From positions 1 through 39,216 of the forward strand of contig JACQVA010000152.1 in assembly GCA_016210005.1 (NCBI GenBank): a stretch of DNA of 39,216 bases. The letters are read 5' to 3'. Positions 16,427 through 25,157 of this stretch are shown piece after piece. Numbering within the stretch: the stretch's first letter is position 1; each line of letters starts with the position of its first letter. The translations under genes were made by a program, and so were the position numbers. A model generated the notes under the pieces. That model searched no databases and was not told the origin of the DNA. It saw nothing but the letters and a program-made list of their open reading frames with translations. Source of the stretch: Deltaproteobacteria bacterium. GTDB taxonomy: Bacteria; Desulfobacterota; Binatia; HRBIN30; JACQVA1.

Positions 16427-16675
16427 ATGTCGTTTGAGAATCAGAACAATGGAGCATCGGTCGCGCTGCTGCGGCGCCGTCTGAACATGACTCAGGAGGA
16501 GTTCGCGCACGCGATCGGGGTGACCGTCTCGACGGTCAATCGCTGGGAGAACGGCCACATCGAGCCCAGCCGCCTGGCGCGCAAGGCCATGCAGGTGTTG
16601 GCTGCCCAGGCCTCGATTCCGGTTGAGCTGGCGGGAGCCGGAGCCGGCAACGGCTCGATGCACAAAGAGTCATAA
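16427..16675 (+). CDS. small XRE-family helix-turn-helix regulator
   Basis: The 82-residue protein is essentially one lambda-repressor-like HTH domain (about 12-60): LLRRRLNMTQEEFAHAIGVT then VSTVNRWENGHIEPS, where the second helix is the DNA-reading one. A short Gly/Ala-rich tail follows. The compact form resembles regulators and antitoxins of the XRE class, but no toxin gene sits next to it. The start is ATG 16427, with GGGAGGGAG directly upstream. It lies divergent from the riboswitch-controlled rlpA and convergent with the peptidase gene; its targets are unknown. Confidence 0.85.
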   Translation: MSFENQNNGASVALLRRRLNMTQEEFAHAIGVTVSTVNRWENGHIEPSRLARKAMQVLAAQASIPVELAGAGAGNGSMHKES

Positions 16676-16716
16676 CCGAGTCACACCTCGCGCCAGCTTC
16701 TCGTCCAACGCCCACC

Positions 16717-18039
16717 TCATCGACGGTTTACCTCCTGCGCGCGGATATCCCGCGCGGGCGGGTTGCCTTCCAATACGTGTCGCCGGAAGAACACGCCGAA
16801 CTTCTTGCCGCTTATGCTCTCCACCACTCGCCGGAACTTCGTCGTATCCACCGTCGTCCGGTTGCGAGCCAACTCCATCACGACGTCGTCGAGCCGCCGA
16901 CTGCCAGCCGTTGCGCGCTGAATCCGTTGGTCCAAGTCATACATGAGCAGCGGCGCGCTGTTGTTGGTTGCGCGGTTATCGTATTGCTTAGTCATATCGA
17001 CTTGCCAGAGGCCATAGCGCTGGAAATAGTCCAGCCCGCGGCCAAAGCCGGTGGCATCGAGCAGGCCGCTGCGGCGCTGCAACTCCAGCGCGTAGTACTC
17101 GGCTAGCCCCTCTTCGATCCAGTCGGCGTCGGCTGCGGCTCGGTACGGCTGCAGCACATGAAACAATTCGTGGAGGTAGGGCGAGGTCTTGTCCGCTGTG
17201 CGCAATGGGCGCCCGGCGTGGATGAAGAACGAACCGGCACCGCTGATGCCACCACGCCACATCGGGTCGCCAGCACTCACAATTAGGATACGCTCGGGAG
17301 CCTCGGGAAAGAGCTTCCGCGCCACCGGCAGAGTGCGGTCGTAGAAGCGCAGCAACTCCGCCAGTGGCACGGTGCCGCCTGGGACGCGCGCCGCCTGCAG
17401 CATGATGCCGGCGATTTCCTGGCGCTCCATCTCGAGGTTCCCCAGAGCGATCCAGCCCCGCGGGCGATCGAGCACCTTCCCCGGTTCAATCAGGAGATAG
17501 ATGTTCGTCCCGATGGCTTCGTGAGCCGCAGCGCTACGCCAACCCGCGGGCAAGCGAAAGATCAGCCGCGCGCGCGACTTGGGTGCTTGTTTACCCCGCG
17601 GCGTATAGTTCAGCAGGATGCGCGGAAATAGGTCGCGGGCACGAGTGATCACCCAGTCCGTTCCGGCATAGCTGTCGTGGCGCTGCTGCCGGCCGCGCTG
17701 GTGGTCAATGCGGACTTGGTAACTGAGGTGGGCGTAAGGGCCGCCCGGTACCCAACGAATCGACCCCGGAGCATGCTCGAGGGTGCCGCTGCCGGCAAAG
17801 CCCTCGAAACGCTCGGCCGGGAAGCGCAGGCGGAAGTCCTCAATCTCGTCGATGCCGGACAACTCCCAGCGAACCAGCGCCCGGCGTGGGTCCTTGGCGG
17901 CAATGGTGACGATGTAGTCGATCGCAAAGGTGCTCTTGCTCGCGGCCAGCGCCGGAGCCACCACCGCCAACGCCGCCGCCAGCGCGAGCAGCAACCATGG
18001 GCACCGGCCATGGCCCGATCGAACTTTGCGCGCGTGCAC
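16717..18039 (-). CDS. M61-like exported metallopeptidase
   Basis: The 440-residue protein has a signal peptide (RCPWLLLALAAALAVVAPALAA), a beta-rich N-terminal half (about 35-230) and a gluzincin catalytic region. The zinc motif is HELFH (about 290-294), with the third ligand in WIEEGLAEYYAL (Glu near 310). The whole layout resembles the M61 glycyl aminopeptidase group, acting outside the cytosol. The ORF is open to 18147, but I choose GTG 18039, which puts the signal peptide at the N terminus and the start eight bases after the stop of the thioredoxin-like gene. It is the third gene of the lgt operon. The spacing of the third ligand is slightly shorter than in classical M61 enzymes. Confidence 0.75.
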   Translation of the reverse strand: MHARKVRSGHGRCPWLLLALAAALAVVAPALAASKSTFAIDYIVTIAAKDPRRALVRWELSGIDEIEDFRLRFPAERFEGFAGSGTLEHAPGSIRWVPGGPYAHLSYQVRIDHQRGRQQRHDSYAGTDWVITRARDLFPRILLNYTPRGKQAPKSRARLIFRLPAGWRSAAAHEAIGTNIYLLIEPGKVLDRPRGWIALGNLEMERQEIAGIMLQAARVPGGTVPLAELLRFYDRTLPVARKLFPEAPERILIVSAGDPMWRGGISGAGSFFIHAGRPLRTADKTSPYLHELFHVLQPYRAAADADWIEEGLAEYYALELQRRSGLLDATGFGRGLDYFQRYGLWQVDMTKQYDNRATNNSAPLLMYDLDQRIQRATAGSRRLDDVVMELARNRTTVDTTKFRRVVESISGKKFGVFFRRHVLEGNPPARDIRAQEVNRR

Positions 18040-18047
18040 CAGCGCTC

Positions 18048-18605
18048 TCAACCGCCACGCTGCTCCGCTGCGGCGCTGGCCGCCGCCGGCAGCGCGCCGG
18101 CGTTCAAGAACCCCATCACAAAGCGATAGCTTCGCTCGCTGTCCCAATTCTCCGGCCCGACGATGTGCTCGACGACGTTGCCTTGCCGGTCGATGATGAA
18201 GGTCTCGGGATAGCCGGTAAGACCATAACGGCTGGAGACGATGCCCTTGGAGTCGATCAGGATCGGAAAGGTCAGCCCGGTCTGTTCGACGAACGCTTGC
18301 ACTGGCGCGGCTCCGTCATCCGCACTGACCGCCAACATCACGAAGTCGCTGCCCTTGAGACGCCGGTAGAGCGCTTCCATCGACGGCATCTCCAGCCGGC
18401 AGGGCGTGCACCAGGTCGCCCAGACGTTCAAGAAGACAACCTTGCCGCGGAAGTCCGAGAGCCGGTACAGGCGACCCGTCAGATCGGGGAGCGCGAAATC
18501 CGGGGCCGGAAAGCCCACCTCCTTGGTCCGGCCTAGCTGGAAGTAGGCCGCGCCGATCAGCCCCACCAGCAAGAGGGCCAAAGGTGCGCTCCAGCGCTTG
18601 ATCAT
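18048..18605 (-). CDS. TlpA/ResA-like membrane-anchored thioredoxin
   Basis: The 185-residue protein has an N-terminal anchor (residues 7-24, APLALLLVGLIGAAYFQL). A periplasmic thioredoxin fold follows: FALPDLTGRLYRLSDFRGK, then the active site WATWCTPC with C66 and C69, and the cis-Pro region TGYPETFIIDRQG. Proteins of this group reduce disulfides in apocytochrome c or other exported substrates. ATG 18605 overlaps the lgt stop as ATGA, so translation is coupled. The open frame upstream to 19088 is lgt antiphase sequence and is ignored. The next gene encodes an exported peptidase, so all three products act at the envelope. Confidence 0.88.
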   Translation of the reverse strand: MIKRWSAPLALLLVGLIGAAYFQLGRTKEVGFPAPDFALPDLTGRLYRLSDFRGKVVFLNVWATWCTPCRLEMPSMEALYRRLKGSDFVMLAVSADDGAAPVQAFVEQTGLTFPILIDSKGIVSSRYGLTGYPETFIIDRQGNVVEHIVGPENWDSERSYRFVMGFLNAGALPAAASAAAEQRGG

Positions 18606-19387
18606 GTTGCCGGCCGCATCGTCTCGCGCCGGTTCAGCCCCGCGGTGCCCACCGACAACCGCCACACGCCGATGGCCACGAGGGCCACGCTGATCAGCTG
18701 CGCCAGCGTCAGACCACCCGCCACCGGAGTGTTGATGCGAACGAACTCGATTCCGAACCGCGCACCCGACGCCATCACCAGGTACCACCAGAACAGCGCC
18801 CCGTCGGCAAGCGCGCGCCGGCGCAGCGACCAGAGCAGTCCAAAGACCGCCGTGTACGCTATCGTCTCGTAAATCGGCGTAGGGTGCACGCGTACCCCCG
18901 GGGGATAGTCCCATCCGACAATCGCATTCGGGTACGTCATCGCCCAGGGCAGGGTCGAGACCGAGCCCCAGTCCCCATCGCCGGCAAGCTGACAGCCAAT
19001 ACGGCCGATGGCGTGCCCGAGGGCGAGGGCCGGCGCGATACAGTCCACGGTGCGTAAGAACGGCAACTTCAGTCTGCGCATCGACCAAGTCACCGCCACA
19101 AAGCCACCGATCAAGCCCCCGTACCAGACAAACCCGGCACCGGTGAAAATGAACCGCAGCGGTTCCTGCACGAAGGCCGAGAAATCCTCGAGGATGGTGA
19201 GCAGGCGCGCCCCGATCAGACCCCCAACCGCGGCCCAGAACACCATCGTCGAAGCCGCGCTCTCAGGCAGACCTTTTCGCTTCAGCTCCAGCCCCGTCAG
19301 ATACGTCCCGGTCAGGAACGCGATCGCCATCATCGTACCGTAGCTGTAGATGGTCAGCGGCCCGAGCTTTACTATTACCGGGTACAT
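18602..19387 (-). CDS. lgt: prolipoprotein diacylglyceryl transferase
   Basis: This 261-residue polytopic inner-membrane enzyme moves a diacylglyceryl group from phosphatidylglycerol to the lipobox Cys of lipoprotein precursors. Recognisable parts are YPVIVKLGPLTIYSYG at the N terminus, LIGARLLTILEDF, FVWYGGLIGGFVAV (about 95-108), the signature GHAIGRIGCQLAGDGDWG (about 134-151) and HPTPIYETIAYT. About seven membrane segments are visible. The signature loop reads GRIGCQLAGD, differing from the Gammaproteobacterial GRIGNFINGE. The start is ATG 19387; the frame upstream to 19636 overlaps the divergent formate dehydrogenase gene and is rejected. It is the first gene of lgt-tlpA-M61. Confidence 0.92.
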   Translation of the reverse strand: MYPVIVKLGPLTIYSYGTMMAIAFLTGTYLTGLELKRKGLPESAASTMVFWAAVGGLIGARLLTILEDFSAFVQEPLRFIFTGAGFVWYGGLIGGFVAVTWSMRRLKLPFLRTVDCIAPALALGHAIGRIGCQLAGDGDWGSVSTLPWAMTYPNAIVGWDYPPGVRVHPTPIYETIAYTAVFGLLWSLRRRALADGALFWWYLVMASGARFGIEFVRINTPVAGGLTLAQLISVALVAIGVWRLSVGTAGLNRRETMRPAT

Positions 19388-19474
19388 GGCGCGGCGATGA
19401 TAGCGAACCCTGCCGCCACAATCTATCCCGCGGTTTCGCTTGTTCGCTTGCTGGCGTTGAGCCCCGCTGCCACA

Positions 19475-21112
19475 ATGCGCGCCGTGACCAAGCGGCAAGA
19501 GCGCGATAGCCGGCTCATGGCCTCGCTCGCGCGCAGCCTCGGTGTTACGCCGCCGGCAGCGGGACTGCGCCAGCTCGCCGAACAAACGCGCACCCCACTG
19601 CACCGACTTCACGGCCTGGTTTCGTTCTTCCCCCACTTACAGGCGCAGCCAGACGACGCCATCGCGGTCTGCTCCGACCTGAGCTGCCGGTTGGCCGAGC
19701 CTCACCTGCTCGAAACCCTGCAAGCCGCGGGTAAAGCGGCTCGCCCGTGTTCGTGTCTGGGCCACTGCGAGCGACCGGCGGCGCTGGCGATGGGCGGCCG
19801 GATCTACACGGGCGTCACCACGCGCGGGGCGGCCGATGAGTTGACCCGTGCGCCCACCGTGGTCTCCCCACCTGGCGGCGAGTGCCACCGCCTCGACCCC
19901 TACGACGGCGCGGCGCCGTATTCGCAGCTGCGGCGTCTGGCTACAAGCAATGACGCCGAGGCCGTGCTGCGCCAGCTGCACGCCAGCGGTCTGCGGGGTT
20001 GCGGCGGCGCGGGCTTTTCCACCGCGCGCAAGTGGGCCGTGGTGCGAGAGCAGCCCGCCGAAGAGAAGTTCGTCGTCTGCAACGCCGATGAAAGTGAGCC
20101 CGGCACATTCAAAGATCGTTTTCTCCTGGAACGGTACCCGCACTTGGTGATCGAGGGGCTGGTGCTCGCGGCGCTGGTGGTGGGTGCGCGCAAGGCCTTG
20201 GTCTTCCTGCGCCACGAATACGAGGCGGCGCGCGTGGCGCTGACTGCTGCCCTCGCCGCCGCGCAGCAACTGGGGGCCGTGGGTGAGGCGATGTTCCAGT
20301 CGCGTCACGCCGTCGAGGTGACGATCTGCGTCAGCCCGGGCGGATACATCTGCGGCGAAGAGAGCGCGTTGCTCGAGGTGCTCGAAGGCCGGCGCGCCGA
20401 GCCCCGCAATCGGCCGCCCTTTCCCGCCAGCCACGGCCTCTGGGGGCAGCCGACGCTGATCAACAACGTCGAGACCCTGGCCTGGGTACCGGCGATTGTC
20501 GCCCACGGCGGCGATTGGTTCGCTGCCAGCGGGCTGAACGGGTCCGCCGGCTTGAAGGTCGTTGCCCTCAGTGGCCAAGTCAACCGCCCCGGGGTGTACG
20601 AGATCGCGCTCGGTCTCAGGGCGCGCGACTTCATTGAGCAGTACGGTGGCGGCGTGCGTGACGGGCGCCGGCTCAAGGCGTTTGCGCCCGGGGGCGCATC
20701 TGCGGGATTTCTGCCGGCCGCGCTCAGCAACGTTCCGCTCGCCTTTGAGCCGCTTGCCGCGGCCGGCTCGATGCTGGGTGCGGGCGCGGTCATAGTACTC
20801 GCTCAGGGCACCTGTATGGTTGATGCCGCGCTCACGCAGCTGCGCTTCTTTCGCAACGAATCGTGTGGCAAGTGCGCGCCCTGCCGTCTCGGCACACAAC
20901 AGCTCGTCGATATCGTCGCGGCCTGGACCGACGGCAAAGCCGCGCCCAACGACCGCGCGCTCGTCACCGAGGTGGCCGCGGCCATGCAGGCCACCTCGAT
21001 CTGCGGCCTCGGGCAAGCCGCGCCCAACGCCCTGCTGTCCGTGCTCGCGCATTTCCCGGAGGAGGTCGAGGCCCACCTGCACGGGCGTTGTCCGGAGGGG
21101 GTCTGTCCTTGA
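19475..21112 (+). CDS. fdsB: NAD+-dependent formate dehydrogenase beta subunit (NuoE-NuoF fusion)
   Basis: This is the diaphorase arm of a soluble formate dehydrogenase: it passes electrons from the catalytic subunit through FMN to NAD+. Residues about 1-130 are a shortened NuoE-like thioredoxin fold whose [2Fe-2S] ligands are C66-x4-C71 and C94-x3-C98. The rest is NuoF-like: the FMN loop GLRGCGGAGFSTARKW, NADESEPGTFKDR, GGYICGEESALLEVLEG, an SLBB-type domain, and the [4Fe-4S] ligands ESCGKCAPCRLG with the fourth Cys in SICGLGQ. Fused E/F beta subunits occur in Methylobacterium-type enzymes. No ribosome binding site decides between ATG 19475, GTG 19484 and ATG 19517. The stop overlaps the start of fdsA. 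Confidence 0.9.
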   Translation: MRAVTKRQERDSRLMASLARSLGVTPPAAGLRQLAEQTRTPLHRLHGLVSFFPHLQAQPDDAIAVCSDLSCRLAEPHLLETLQAAGKAARPCSCLGHCERPAALAMGGRIYTGVTTRGAADELTRAPTVVSPPGGECHRLDPYDGAAPYSQLRRLATSNDAEAVLRQLHASGLRGCGGAGFSTARKWAVVREQPAEEKFVVCNADESEPGTFKDRFLLERYPHLVIEGLVLAALVVGARKALVFLRHEYEAARVALTAALAAAQQLGAVGEAMFQSRHAVEVTICVSPGGYICGEESALLEVLEGRRAEPRNRPPFPASHGLWGQPTLINNVETLAWVPAIVAHGGDWFAASGLNGSAGLKVVALSGQVNRPGVYEIALGLRARDFIEQYGGGVRDGRRLKAFAPGGASAGFLPAALSNVPLAFEPLAAAGSMLGAGAVIVLAQGTCMVDAALTQLRFFRNESCGKCAPCRLGTQQLVDIVAAWTDGKAAPNDRALVTEVAAAMQATSICGLGQAAPNALLSVLAHFPEEVEAHLHGRCPEGVCP

Positions 21113-23907
21113 GCGGTCTCACCATCACAATCGACGGGCGGCGGGTATCGGCTGCTCCCGACACCACCATCTTGGCGGCGGCAGCGCAGGCTGGCATCAC
21201 TATTCCCGCGCTCTGCCATCACCCGCAGTTACGTCCGGTTGGTGTCTGCCGCATCTGTGTGGTCGAAGTGCAGGGCGCGCGCACATTGCAAGCCGCCTGC
21301 ACTCGTACGGTCGAGCCCGGCATGGTCGTCGCCACCGGCAGCGCCGCGGTGCTGGCGGCGCGGCGCACGTTGTTCGAGCTGCTGCTCGCTGATCACCCGG
21401 TGCCGTGTGCCCGCGAACGCGACGGTGGTTGCGAGCTGGAAGCGCTCGCCCGCCAGCACGGTGTCCTATCCTCGCGCTTCGCGCGCCGCGACTGGCAGAA
21501 CTGGCCGGACTGGCGCGACCACTCTTCGCCGGTCATCGCCGTCGATCGCCGCGCCTGCATTCTGTGCGACCGCTGTATCCGGGCCTGCAACGAGACGCAG
21601 TCGAACGACGTGATCGGCCGTGCCGGCAAAGGCTTCGCCACCCACATAGCTTTCGATCTCGGCCAGCCCATGGGGGAGTCGAGCTGCGTCTCGTGCGGCG
21701 AGTGCGCGGCGGTGTGCCCAACGGGGGCACTGGTAGACAAGCCCCTATCACAACTTGACATGACGGCACCGGCGGGCGGTGACCTGCGGGTGGTCGACTC
21801 GGTCTGCCCCTACTGCGGGGTCGGCTGCGCCATCCGCTACCACGTGCGCGACAACACCATCGTGCGGGTCGCCGGTCGTGCCGGCAGTCCGGTCAATCGC
21901 GGCCGCCTGTGCGTGAAAGGCCGCTATGGTTTCGATTACGTTCAACACCTTGATCGCCTGACCGTTCCGCTGATTCGCCGGCGCGAGTACTATCCTAAGG
22001 CTCCGCTCTCGCCCGAGGTCCGGGGCGACCGGCGTGGGCGGCGGGCGGGCGGTCTAGTCGATTACGCCAGCGTGTTGGAGGCGTTCCGCCCCGCCAGCTG
22101 GGAGGAAGCGCTTGACCTGGTTGCCGGTCGCCTGCGCCGCCTCAAGGACGAATCCGGCGGCGCGGCGCTCGCCGGCTTCGGCTCGGCTAAGTGTTCCAAC
22201 GAGGACAACTACGTCTTCCAGAAACTGGTGCGGGCAGTCTTCGGCAGCAATAACGTCGATCACTGCACCCGGCTGTGCCACGCCTCCTCCGTGGCGGCAC
22301 TGATGGAAACACTCGGATCGGGAGCCGTTTCCAACGCTTTCGCCGATGTCGTGCGCAGTGAGGTCGCGCTGGTGATCGGTTCCAACACCGCCGAGAATCA
22401 TCCGGTCGCCGCTACCTTCATCAAGGAGGCCGCCCGGCTCGGCACCACGCTGATCGTGGTTGACCCGCGCCGCTCGTTGCTGGCCGACTGCGCGGATTAC
22501 TACGTCCAAGCTCAGCCCGGCACGGACGTGGCGCTGCTCAACGGGCTGATGCACGTCCTGGTGCGCGACGGGCTGATCGACCAAGTCTTCATTCGCCGGC
22601 GCACCGAGGGGTTCGAGGCTTTGTGCGAGACCGTGCGCGCGTACTCACCGACAGTGGTGGAGCGTATCACCGGCGTGCCGCGGGGGCTGATCGAGACGGT
22701 TGCCCGCTGCTACGGCCGCGCCCGGGCAGCGATGATCTTCTGGGGCATGGGCATTTCGCAGCACACTACCGGCACCGACAACGCGCGTTGCCTGATCGCC
22801 TTGGCGCTCATGACCGGCAACATCGGCCGGCCCGGCACCGGGCTCCATCCGCTACGCGGGCAGAATAACGTGCAGGGAGCGTCCGATGTCGGCCTGATCC
22901 CGATGGTCTACCCCGACTATCAAGCGGTGACCGACCCCGCCGCGCGCCGGTGCTTCGAACAGGCCTGGGGTGTGAGCCTCGATCCCGATCCCGGGCTGAC
23001 CGTGGTCGAGATCATCAACGCGGCGCACGCGGGCAAGATTCGCGGCATGCTGATGATGGGCGAGAACCCGTTCCTCAGCGACCCCAACGTCAACAAGGTG
23101 CGCGCGGCCCTTTGCGCGCTGGAGTTCCTCGCAGTGCAGGATATCTTTCTGACCGAAACCGCCGAGTTTGCCGACGTGATCTTGCCCGCTGCCAGCTTCG
23201 CGGAAAAGGACGGCACCTACACCAACACCGACCGCCGCGTGCAACTAGGCCGCCAGGCGGTCGTGGCCCCGGGCCAGGCGCGCGCCGATTGGGCGATCCT
23301 CTGCGACCTCGCCACCCGCATGGGATACCCGATGCACTATGAGAACGCCGCCGCCATCTTCGGCGAAATCGCCGCGGTGATGCCGAGCTACGCCGGCCTC
23401 ACCTACGACCGGCTCGACCCGGATGGCGTTGTCTGGCCGTGCCCCGCTTCAAGCCATCCGGGAACCGCAACCCTGTTCACCGAGCGTTTCCCCCGCGGTA
23501 AGGGCAAATTCGTCGCTGCCGAGTTCACCCCGGCGGCAGAGTTGCCTGACACCGAATACCCCTTCGTGCTCAACACCGGCCGGCTGCTCGAGCACTGGCA
23601 CACCGGCACCATGAGCCGCCGCTCGCATGCGCTCGAGGCCTTGGAGCCGGAGGCCTACGCCGAGTTGAACCCCACCGATATCGAAGCGCTCGGGCTGCAC
23701 GACGGCGACTTCGCGCTGATTCGCTCGCGTCGCGGGCGGATCGAAATCAAGCTGCGCGCCGACCGCCGCATCGCCCCCGGCAGCGTGTTCATTCCCTTTC
23801 ATTTCCGTGAAGCCGCGGCCAACGTGCTGACCATCGATGCCTTGGATCCGTTCGGCAAGATCCCCGAATTCAAGTTCTGTGCGGTACGAATCGAGCCCTC
23901 GCGCTGA
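21109..23907 (+). CDS. fdsA: NAD+-dependent formate dehydrogenase catalytic alpha subunit (Mo/W-bisPGD)
   Basis: The 932-residue catalytic subunit oxidises formate to CO2. Cluster sites in order: [2Fe-2S] C36/C47/C50/C64; a NuoG-type His-Cys site with H96, C100 and C108; two ferredoxin [4Fe-4S] sites (C150/153/156/160 and C193/196/199/203); and the Mo-domain cluster C233/C236/C240/C268. The active-site residue is C390 in TRLCHASSV, so this is a Cys, not selenocysteine, enzyme. In the His-Cys site the canonical second Cys position holds Glu103. The start is TTG 21109, read from GGAGGGGG seven bases upstream, and overlaps the fdsB stop as TTGA. No fdhD-like maturation gene is nearby. Confidence 0.93.
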   Translation: MSGLTITIDGRRVSAAPDTTILAAAAQAGITIPALCHHPQLRPVGVCRICVVEVQGARTLQAACTRTVEPGMVVATGSAAVLAARRTLFELLLADHPVPCARERDGGCELEALARQHGVLSSRFARRDWQNWPDWRDHSSPVIAVDRRACILCDRCIRACNETQSNDVIGRAGKGFATHIAFDLGQPMGESSCVSCGECAAVCPTGALVDKPLSQLDMTAPAGGDLRVVDSVCPYCGVGCAIRYHVRDNTIVRVAGRAGSPVNRGRLCVKGRYGFDYVQHLDRLTVPLIRRREYYPKAPLSPEVRGDRRGRRAGGLVDYASVLEAFRPASWEEALDLVAGRLRRLKDESGGAALAGFGSAKCSNEDNYVFQKLVRAVFGSNNVDHCTRLCHASSVAALMETLGSGAVSNAFADVVRSEVALVIGSNTAENHPVAATFIKEAARLGTTLIVVDPRRSLLADCADYYVQAQPGTDVALLNGLMHVLVRDGLIDQVFIRRRTEGFEALCETVRAYSPTVVERITGVPRGLIETVARCYGRARAAMIFWGMGISQHTTGTDNARCLIALALMTGNIGRPGTGLHPLRGQNNVQGASDVGLIPMVYPDYQAVTDPAARRCFEQAWGVSLDPDPGLTVVEIINAAHAGKIRGMLMMGENPFLSDPNVNKVRAALCALEFLAVQDIFLTETAEFADVILPAASFAEKDGTYTNTDRRVQLGRQAVVAPGQARADWAILCDLATRMGYPMHYENAAAIFGEIAAVMPSYAGLTYDRLDPDGVVWPCPASSHPGTATLFTERFPRGKGKFVAAEFTPAAELPDTEYPFVLNTGRLLEHWHTGTMSRRSHALEALEPEAYAELNPTDIEALGLHDGDFALIRSRRGRIEIKLRADRRIAPGSVFIPFHFREAAANVLTIDALDPFGKIPEFKFCAVRIEPSR

Positions 23908-24101
23908 GCAGCGCGGGGCCACGCCTTTGCCTTTATTGCCCCTGCCAGGTCGCCGCCAGCGCCGCTCCGCATCGGTGCGCCAGGCCGCCGGCGCGGTTTC
24001 GCGATCGTGGTCATGTGCAACCTGAGTATAATCGCCTAAGCTACTCTCATTGCAGGATAATCTGAATTTCGTTCCACGATCATGACGGGCGCCGATCGCC
24101 G

Positions 24102-24130
24102 TTGACAATTTCGCCCGTGCTCACTATTGT
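24102..24130 (+). promoter_or_regulatory. sigma-70-type promoter of the zincin operon
   Basis: TTGACA at 24102-24107 and TATTGT at 24125-24130 are 17 bases apart, close to the housekeeping consensus. Transcription would start near 24137, about 28 bases before ATG 24165. This also argues against the earlier in-frame ATG at 24102. Confidence 0.75.
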
Positions 24131-24164
24131 CCGGCGCCTCAACGGGTGTTACGGAGTTCCTGCC

Positions 24165-24611
24165 ATGCGCATGATGCTGCCACCAGTGAAGGAACGCCGG
24201 GTCATTCATCGGCTCTTGAGTGCGTTCTTCCAGCAGCACCGGCCGGCCGACTTCAATCGCGCGGTCGGTGCGATCTGCCGCTTCTTCAATCTCAAGCGCC
24301 CACGGGTGGCGTGGTTCGAGTACATCGATTGGGGGCGCACGGGCGGCAAGACTTACGAAGACGGCAAGATTCACCTGGTGCATCCTGAGAACTGGAAGAA
24401 TGGCCGTAAGTACAACTCCGAGCGCCAGTGGGTAAACATGGTGTTCCATGAGATGGGCCACTACGTCTTCTGGGCGGATGCCGAGCGCAAAGCCGACGCC
24501 TTCGCCTTTCGCATGATGCGCGGTAACGGCCATAGCCAAGCCCGTCCCGCCAAGCACAGCAGCAACGGCAACGGCGCGCGCGCCAAGAAACGGGCCGGCG
24601 GGCGCCGCTGA
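24165..24611 (+). CDS. small zincin metalloprotein (ImmA/IrrE-like motif)
   Basis: The 148-residue protein has a compact peptidase core. The zinc motif HEMGH at 95-99 is followed by ERKADAFAF (107-115), which resembles the ExxAdxFA part of ImmA/IrrE-type peptidases and supplies a likely third ligand. Before it lie a helical region (VIHRLLSAFFQQ) and a strand with YEDGKIHLVHPENW. The C-terminal tail is Arg/Lys/Gly-rich. No signal peptide is seen, so it should be cytosolic. ATG 24165 has CGGAG eight bases upstream and follows a clear promoter. No repressor partner such as ImmR is adjacent; the next gene, three bases on, encodes an unknown protein that may be its partner. Confidence 0.72.
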   Translation: MRMMLPPVKERRVIHRLLSAFFQQHRPADFNRAVGAICRFFNLKRPRVAWFEYIDWGRTGGKTYEDGKIHLVHPENWKNGRKYNSERQWVNMVFHEMGHYVFWADAERKADAFAFRMMRGNGHSQARPAKHSSNGNGARAKKRAGGRR

Positions 24612-24614
24612 GGT

Positions 24615-25157
24615 ATGGCCAACAGCCCGAAGGACACCAAGGCCGAGCCCCGCGTCGCCGACCGCTGGTGGGTCGAAGCCCCGCCCAAGCAGCGCGCCAA
24701 GGAGCCGCGGCCACCTGGTCCGGCCGGCAGCAGTTTCTTCACCGTTGCGATCGAGTTCGATCAAGAGAGCGCGCGCGAGCGGCTCACCGACAGCAATCTC
24801 AAGTTGCTGCAGGAGTCCGATCCGCCGCCGGGCAGCTGGGGCTACGTCCAACTGGCAGAAACCAAGTTTCCCGCTCGCGAGCTGGAGCGCATCAAGCAGA
24901 TGATTGCGCTGCCACCGTATGCTCGGGCCACGGTGGTCGACTGCGGGCGCACCATTCGGGTGCTGGCAACCGGCAGCGTGATCGGCGAACGCATCATCGA
25001 ACTCACTTTAGGGGAGACTCCGTCACTAGACTGCTGGGTTGAAGGCGACTGGGTCCACGAGGAGCTTTACGACCATGCCAAGGCCGCGGTGCGCGCCTTT
25101 CGCCGCTTACTCGAGGACTATCTATCGCCGGCTGGAATCGCCACGGCCAGCGCATAG
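24615..25157 (+). CDS. protein of unknown function, operonic with the small zincin
   Basis: I do not recognise this 180-residue soluble protein. A Pro/Lys-rich N-terminal tail (1-38) leads into an alpha/beta domain with FFTVAIEFDQESARERL, WGYVQLAETKFPARELERIKQM, ATVVDCGRTIRVLATGSVIGERIIEL and a C-terminal helix (YDHAKAAVRAFRRLLEDYL). No metal or nucleotide motif is evident. It starts three bases after the stop of the small zincin gene, so the two are almost certainly co-translated, and an interaction is plausible. Confidence 0.65.
   Translation: MANSPKDTKAEPRVADRWWVEAPPKQRAKEPRPPGPAGSSFFTVAIEFDQESARERLTDSNLKLLQESDPPPGSWGYVQLAETKFPARELERIKQMIALPPYARATVVDCGRTIRVLATGSVIGERIIELTLGETPSLDCWVEGDWVHEELYDHAKAAVRAFRRLLEDYLSPAGIATASA

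Noticed and set aside
20863-21108. N-terminal extension of the formate dehydrogenase alpha frame
   Set aside because: It reads antiphase to the end of the beta subunit gene; GGAGGGGG before TTG 21109 marks the true start.
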